From contig RQTK01000012.1 in the NCBI GenBank assembly GCA_003991915.1, positions 930,410-994,409 of the forward strand: DNA of 64,000 nucleotides, read 5' to 3'. This stretch comes from Elysia chlorotica. Its lineage: Eukaryota; Mollusca; Gastropoda; Plakobranchidae. Both the position numbers and the translations under genes were made by a program. This document shows positions 57,445 to 64,000 of this stretch, piece after piece; position 1 is the first letter of the stretch; each line of letters starts with the position of its first letter. Below the pieces are notes generated by a model. The model worked only from the letters and a program-made list of their open reading frames with translations, was not told the origin of the DNA and ran no database searches.

Positions 57445-60120
57445 AAAAAAAAAAACTATTGCCATACCAACTTAGAACGATTAAGCTGCATCGGTAACAA
57501 AGTAATACATGTACTATCATCATACAGATTTTAAGCAATGTGACACAGTAATGAAATAAAGGTAAAATTATGATGAAAAGTGTTACTTTTTTTCCTCCCC
57601 AAAACCTCAATACATTTAATAAAAACAGATTTGATAGTGTTACATACAAGATTACATAAAAAAACCCGCCAAGTTTATCACTTTTAACAACAATTTCTGT
57701 CGGAACCACGTACTTAAGTAAGAAAAAGAACGCTTTTAAATATCCAATAAGGTGGTTGTTCACCAGAGCGACGGGTCAAGTTTCAATGACCTTTGTGTGC
57801 TCTAAATAAAGGAGTGTCCTCGAGCATATGGACATCAAAAGAAGAAAATTAAACTACTGACGACAGAAGCACTAAAATGATTGTTACAAATTTGCAGTAT
57901 ATACAATTACCACTAATAGCCGAATCTTTTAGAAATTTTAGGAGCATGAAGCCGTCAATTTTGAAAGAAATTTTCCGGAGCCTTGTTCTTTGAACCGATT
58001 CAAAGTATTTACTGAGGATATGTGTGTCTTATAATAGTACGAGTGCATGTTTCTATGCACCGCCTTTTGAGTTGCATGATAATTTTTTTTTATCGATAAA
58101 CACGACTTTTCTGAAATAGAATCATGTTGTTGTTATTATTATACTTTATAAGGTCCCAAAGGCGAAAAGAGTCGATGAAAAGTAGACTAGTTCGGTAGCG
58201 TTAAGAATGCGAGGCTCCTCTCGTCTTTGATCTCCAGAGTTTAGGTTTCATCCGTAAACATTTCGGTCCACTGTGACAAATGAGTCTGTGGGGGAGGTTT
58301 TCCTACCTATTAACACAGCAACACGTGGCCCGTTATAAGCCGCGATGCAGGGCCCGACAAGGTGTCAGCGAAAATCGGTTTATAATTTGGAGATGGGGAG
58401 TAAGAGGCTGGACCAGAGAGCTCAGGGAAATGTTAGTATAATTATGTTCCTCCAAAGATTGCTCCAAAGCACAAACCCTGTTACCAAGAAGGAAGAGAAA
58501 TGTAACACTGACCCATTTTCTTTAACTTCACAGGTGAGCACCTTTGGGGTGGAGGGGGGGGGTGGGGGTGGAAGAGAAGATAACCACAAACATCAGTTGA
58601 ACTGATCCCACCAACGCATGATTCATTCAGTTCCTTTTCTTTTCTACATGTACCACTCTACTGGAAGCTTGGGATAAACTTGCTAACAATTTCACTCATT
58701 CAAATTAAAAGTTGTTTACGATTTTGGTAAACTACTTGGATCAACAGCTTTGGTTTCTCCCACGTCTCCTATTGGGTTGAAAGCGTACTGAAGTTCAAAA
58801 ACTAGAAAAAAAACCCACTATTCCCTCAACATAAATATGTACATTTCTCAAGCACTGATGTTTCGCTTTTTGAAAAATCAATGTACTCAAAGTTTTTAGA
58901 AGGCATTAGTTTTGTGATGAACTTTATCCCTTAACATATAACCGCCTTTAGCTATTATGTGTACATTATAATTATTTACAGTTTTCCGAAGTTTGTGCAA
59001 CAGCCATGCCTTCACCTTCAGTTGTCTTTGTCCAAGCAATATTCCCCAAACGATATTTTCTCGCCTACTTCTTTTAGAGTTAAGAATACTGACTCTGGCC
59101 AGAAAATCAAATGTGCCGATTTAAGGCTGTACGCATATGTGTATTATGTTTGATTGTCGGTAGAAATTATAAGGGCAGTGACAATTTCGAATGTGTGGCT
59201 TAAATTAAAGCAATTTTCTAAAAAGAGCTTTGTTTCCTTTTTTCTTATAATCAAAATAAAAAAGCTTCCCAAAAGACATAGTATGAAACTAGTAAGATTT
59301 AGTTACCTTCAAGGCATCACTAATAAACCAAAACAACAACAACAACAAAAACAAATCAATAAAATGAACAAAACAAAACTAAAGACAAAGTCACTGAAGG
59401 AGACAAACATTCGCATTTAGCGTCAACGTGACCTATATAATTCAACTTTTATGCATACTTGATCAGAGTAGGATGAGTGGGCTGATCAATACAATATTCT
59501 CTGATAATATTGATGATAAAAAAATGAACAGTAAATTTAGAACATCATAATAATAGTATCAGGGCAGTTATATCGAAAAAACAAAACAAAAGCAATAACA
59601 ACACATTTTCTTACCCTTAGTAAAAAAAAAAAAAAACTTCTTCAGATATTTCCGCTCTAAACAGGGTTACTGAGTACAAGATTGAGATAAATATTTTTAA
59701 CTTGAACTTACAGTGGAGAAATAAGAAGATAAATGTTCGTAAGGACAAAGTAATGTATATTTTATAAAGATGATACAGAGTCACTCTACCCCCGAAGGGG
59801 CAACGATTCTCATCAATGTTTTAGTCGAAATTTCAATATTCTCAGTAAAATTAGTATAAATTGTAGTTTATTACACATACTTATGCATATATACATTAGT
59901 TAGGAACAAGTTTGCTACTTTTCCTAATAATAGTTGACATAAAAAGCAGTCCCTTTACACCTTTTCTTGAAACTAAGCAGATGCTTATTTAAAATGTATT
60001 TAAAGCAGCATTATTCCGGTCCATGTGTTGGTTTCACATGTCTCTGGCGAGCTAACGTGTTCCCATCACCATTCGTCTACCCGTGTGCCATTGTCTCTGC
60101 CTGTTTATCATCCTCCTCCC
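57445..60120. other. no gene recognised; possible decayed SINE at 58185-58335
   Basis: AT-rich. At about 58185, AGTTCGGTAGCGTTAAGAAT and, further on, TTAGGTTTCATCC could be a decayed tRNA-like head. G-rich runs lie at 58552-58572 and A/C-rich low complexity at about 59330-59400. Confidence 0.35.
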
Positions 60121-60124
60121 CAGC

Positions 60125-60125
<1 letters not shown>

Positions 60126-60169
<44 letters not shown>

Positions 60170-60170
60170 C
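60126..60170. repeat. (CT)n microsatellite
   Basis: CT dinucleotide tract. The overlapping Leu/Ser frames are artefacts. Confidence 0.95.
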
Positions 60171-60689
60171 CTCTCTTTCTTTCTCACTTGCTCGTTCATT
60201 AGATTAAAGCTTTCAGTTTTATGATCCTATTTTATATACCCGGTTCAATATTACTGTGAGGCTATAACTTACTGACTTGCCCGTTCCAGTGTCTGACATT
60301 CTATATTTGACTGTAGTATATTTGTCAAGGGCCAACTCACCACATTGTCCATTATAAATTTTCACATCGTATATAATTGCTATGGATGTGCATGTATGTC
60401 GTGACATTTTGCCGCAGCGAATGCTGTAATTTTGCTGTTGTTTAGATAGTTTATATATCTAGATATATTGTCAAGTAGGCCTACTGATTTGGATGTAGAC
60501 ATTCTTTAGTTGTATTCTTAAGCCTCAGACAGGTTGTTTATTAATAAAGGTAAACTATTGCGTTTCTACAAAGACTTTCTAGTATTCATTATTTTGTTAT
60601 TGCTCAGAAGTTAGTGTGTCCGAGTCTACGTGAATTATTATATTCGACAAATTGACCAAAACAGGGACGCGCTATATCAAGTGAACGCC

Positions 60690-61140
60690 ACAGGCAGAGA
60701 GAGAGATGAGGACAAGGAAAAGGAAAAAGGAGAAAAAGACAGAAATAAGAAAAGGGGAGAGCAGGGAAAGATCGACGGAGGGAAAGGTAAAAGAAAACAT
60801 GGACAAGGGAAATAAAGGGAATGAGAAACTGATGGAGGATGAGTAAGAGAGCAACAAAAACATAATAACTAGGAATAAGACAGGGAATAAGAAAGAAAAG
60901 AGGGAAAGATGAAGCAAAAGGAAAAGATGAAACCAAAGAAGCAAAAGAAGGAGAAGCAGGGGAAAGAAGAAGAGAAAAATAAAAAGAAGCAAAAGAAGGA
61001 GAAGAAGAAGAAGAAGAAGAAGAAGAAGAAGAAAAAGAAGAAGAAGAAGAAGAAGAAGAAGAAGAAGAAGAAGAAGAAGAAGAAGAAGAAGAAGAAGAAG
61101 AAGAAGAAAAAAAAGAAGAAGAAGGATAAGGAGGAGTAGG
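60690..61140. repeat. (GAA/AAG)n array with purine-rich flanks
   Basis: A nearly pure GAA tract at about 60998-61110 lies in a purine-only stretch of some 450 bp. Long Lys, Ser or Leu frames on either strand come from the repeat. Long GAA tracts can form triplex DNA. Confidence 0.95.
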
Positions 61141-61750
61141 AGAAAAAAAAAAGAACGGGTTAAGAGGCAACCAACGTGCACAAAAAGTTTCAAGTCGCCA
61201 GTAGAAGCAGATACGGTGTTAGCGCCCATTAACTCTTTTCTTTCGTCACTTCGCTTGTTGTGGGAACGCTTTTTTGTCGCTTAGTTATCCAATAATGCTT
61301 TAAACTCTATTCGAGAGATACCAGAGGGATTTCTAGTACTTTGAGAGTTTTAACATTTGAAATCCCCGGACATTTCACCAATAAAGCAAAATACAATCTT
61401 TGTCCTGATTAACATGTCTCTTTTTAACGTACGATTCATTCACTCGGCATTTAAAATGTTAAGTTGATAAAGAAGTACGCCTTGACATTTATGTTAGCTC
61501 GCATACCTTATAGAGAAGCAATGAACAGAACCTGACTGCATTCCTCAAAGAATCGGCAGTATAAAACAGTCGAGAACAGCACAAATGTCAATGCATCACG
61601 CAATAGCGTGCCGGTACCTCCTAAAACCTTTCTATACGACCTAGAAGATCCGTCAATCGCTAACATTGTTTCCTTTTGGGGGAGTAAAAAGACAAATGTA
61701 ATAGGTATCGCTGCCTCAATAAAGAGGTCATTGTTTTCCAAATTTATATG
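61141..61750. other. no gene recognised
   Basis: Short frames on both strands at 61508-61858 resemble no family I know. Confidence 0.35.
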
Positions 61751-61754
61751 GAGC

Positions 61755-61935
61755 ACTATAGGTCTGTTTCGATTCCTGCTTGGGCTGCTCTGTTCCCTAC
61801 TGGTTGGGTCGGTATAAGTATGATGTGAGACAAAAGCTTGGTATCCCCGCTCTGCCATTGGCAGTGTATTGCAGAACGTAAAGGTGTCAGACGTTATTAT
61901 TGGGACTCATTCTCGTTACATGTATAGTGTAGTTG
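61755..61935 (+). mobile_element. tRNA-derived SINE, 3' part
   Basis: GTTTCGATTCCTGC (B-box-like) is followed by TCCCTACTGGTTGGGTCGGT, TATCCCCGCTCTGCCATTGG and GTCAGACGTTATTATTGGGA, matching the family 3' domain at 39058-39200. Confidence 0.75.
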
Positions 61936-61981
61936 CCGAAGAGACATTATTATATGTATTTTGTGCAAACATATTTCATTT

Positions 61982-62160
<179 letters not shown>

Positions 62161-62284
62161 TATTTCTATGTATTGAATTATCTAACCATCTAACTCTATA
62201 CTCATACCTATTTTCTCAACCCTGTCTCGATCAATGTACTATGTTAGTTCTCATTAATTTAAATCTATCAACACTATAAACAAC

Positions 62285-63350
62285 AACAAAAAACCCCGCA
62301 AAGTAACAATGAAAACCCCAGAACAAAACAACACACCCCGCCTCACAAATGTCCCTAGGCCTCATCTACATGTAATTATACATGTAATTATCATGACAAT
62401 CAACTTTGCGTCTGAATTTGCCATTAACCTTTTTTGCCAATCAACACTGGGGTATGAGACTGCAACTGCATTGTACCATTACCAGGTCACTCCATTGGGT
62501 TTTGTTTTTGTGTATACGCTCCCCCTGGATGCCCTTACCGATCGCATGCCGCACGCGACTCAGCGCCCACCTCATTAACCGGGGCCCAGTCACGGACCCC
62601 TATCAGCGACTGCGGCTGTTATTGCATTGCTCTGTGGCTGGAACGACAATTTGTAAGATCAGATGGACTTTGATATTTGAATGTTCCGGTAATCAAATCG
62701 TCGCCTTAGTTTTGAAATGGTCTAAATCTATTCTAAAAGACATGCAACGGTATTATAAACTTAGTCCATGGACCAAGTGTAGATATACATAGTGCATACA
62801 TTATTAAGCATCCGTATTTGAAATGTCAGTTGGTCCTCTCATTAGGAACCCCTACGTTAGGAGGACTAGCCCCATAGCAGTAGACTGGTCTCGGATAGAA
62901 TCTATCATGTCTTGTCTTCACCTTGAGCTGTCGTCTTCTATCAATGCCGTCTGTGCCGTACAGGATCCCTCAGGAGAACCCAGGTGACGTCAAATCCAGA
63001 GAGCTCCCATAAAATTATTTACAATTGTATTTTTGTCTTCGTTCTTTCATTTAAATAGTCAACGTAGGATATACATGTACCTAAGTATCATTTTAATGCG
63101 ACTGAATAAGAAAAGTTTTTTACACGGTGGGCGAAAATGATTTCAATCCTTTATTAAGAAATTGTGAGCAAAGCCACCATGATATTTATAGATAGTGTTG
63201 AACTACCCAAATAAAAAAAACAACAAAAAAACAAAACAAACAACAACAACAGCAACAAATAAAACAAAACAAAAAAACTTAGTTTGTTTCAATACAAACC
63301 TAAGAAAAATCATCATTATCAAATACCCTCATTTTACAGACACCGTGCGT
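62285..63350. other. no gene recognised
   Basis: Two overlapping plus frames at 62309-62792 show no family signature. An A/C-rich low-complexity patch lies at about 63210-63285. Confidence 0.35.
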
Positions 63351-63355
63351 TTATT

Positions 63356-63482
63356 CCAGGTCACTTGAACTGACACCGAACCAACCCCTGAGTATCGGTT
63401 AAATAAATCTGCACGGGGACAACTCGAACGGGGTACATCTGGATTGGGAGTCTAATGCTCTACCACTAGCACCAAGTCGCTG
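63356..63482 (-). mobile_element. tRNA-derived SINE head, minus strand
   Basis: The minus strand reads GGTGCTAGTGGTAGAGCATT, then AGACTCCCAATCCAGATG, a GTTCGAGTTGTCC B-box-like segment and GGTTGGTTCGGTGTCAGTTC, which matches the start of the family 3' domain (GGTTGGGTCGGTGTCAG). Confidence 0.75.
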
Positions 63483-64000
63483 AATTGATTTGCAATGCAA
63501 TTTTTATATACAAATTGAAGCTCTATCCTTACATAAGCGCTTATTTTGTTCTTGTCCATTTTATGAAAGGTTTTCCAACTACATCGATAGTAACATCAAA
63601 TGTTAGAAACCGTGCATCTCCCACAGTATATAGAGACGAATCGCCTGGTTTTGAGACCTGATCAGAGCGAAATTAAACGAAATCGTCAAGATTTTCCATT
63701 TGCAAACCTTTTGTCACAAGGGAAACCAGTCCAGCGCCGCAAGGACTTCATTCATCTACATGCTTTCCGGTGGCTCTTTTGTCCTGGACCCAAGAAAGCT
63801 AGAATAGAAACGTGACTTGACAGCAAAAATGTCCACCAAAGACTGATGGAGGGTGAACAATTGGTCTTTCGGTTTGACTTCCACATTCCCGGCACCGCTA
63901 AATGAAATAGCCTTCCCTTAACAAAGAGCTCAGAAAAGTGCATGCATTGAATTAAAACGTCTTCTTTTTGTTGGCGCGAGAAATGGTAATTTTCTTCTAC
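63483..64000. other. no gene recognised at the right edge
   Basis: A 71-codon plus frame (63600-63815) and a minus frame overlap each other. Neither shows a known domain, though this stretch is less AT-rich than its surroundings and could belong to a gene beyond the window. Confidence 0.3.

Overview
The window is eukaryotic nuclear DNA, AT-rich, dense in microsatellites, and sparse in genes. Clear GT/AG introns, tRNA-derived SINEs, a Jockey-like LINE family, Penelope-like elements with GIY-YIG domains and several DNA-transposon remnants point to an invertebrate. A lophotrochozoan, most likely a gastropod mollusc, fits best, but the species cannot be fixed from the sequence alone.

Only one gene is convincingly recognised: an ortholog of protrudin (ZFYVE27), on the plus strand, coding from 37887 to 50676. 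Twelve spliced coding exons give a 391-residue protein with two N-terminal membrane segments, a re-entrant hairpin region, an acidic linker and a C-terminal divergent FYVE zinc finger with all eight ligands. A thirteenth, phase-neutral 105-nt exon candidate (42333-42437) would add 35 residues just before the hairpin. The 3' UTR may run to about 55.4 kb. The introns hold a SINE, a hAT-like MITE, a LINE 3' fragment and a broken LINE endonuclease/RT segment.

Upstream, 1-37 kb is repeat-dominated. It holds a piggyBac-like end (1-731), a truncated MITE (3033-3565) whose intact inverted partner with an 8-bp target duplication lies at 36910-37457, and scattered SINEs, several with a poly(G) tract against the tRNA-like head. 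There is an old decayed minisatellite with units of about 44 bp (16.2-18.5 kb) and LINE 3' tails. A higher-order repeat at 20.3-24.3 kb has 40-bp units separated by two alternating spacers. A 924-base assembly gap (24661-25584) follows, then a tandem duplication of about 1.4 kb (26.2-29.6 kb) and two Penelope-like copies arranged tail to tail (31.5-35.1 kb).

Downstream, 55.4-64 kb shows no recognisable gene, only long (ATT), (TTC), (GAA), (CT) and (CTAT) microsatellites and SINE fragments. The most interesting signals are the 40-bp higher-order repeat, the candidate protrudin cassette exon, the MITE pair, the poly(G)-SINE association and a decayed hammerhead-like core in a Penelope 3' region.
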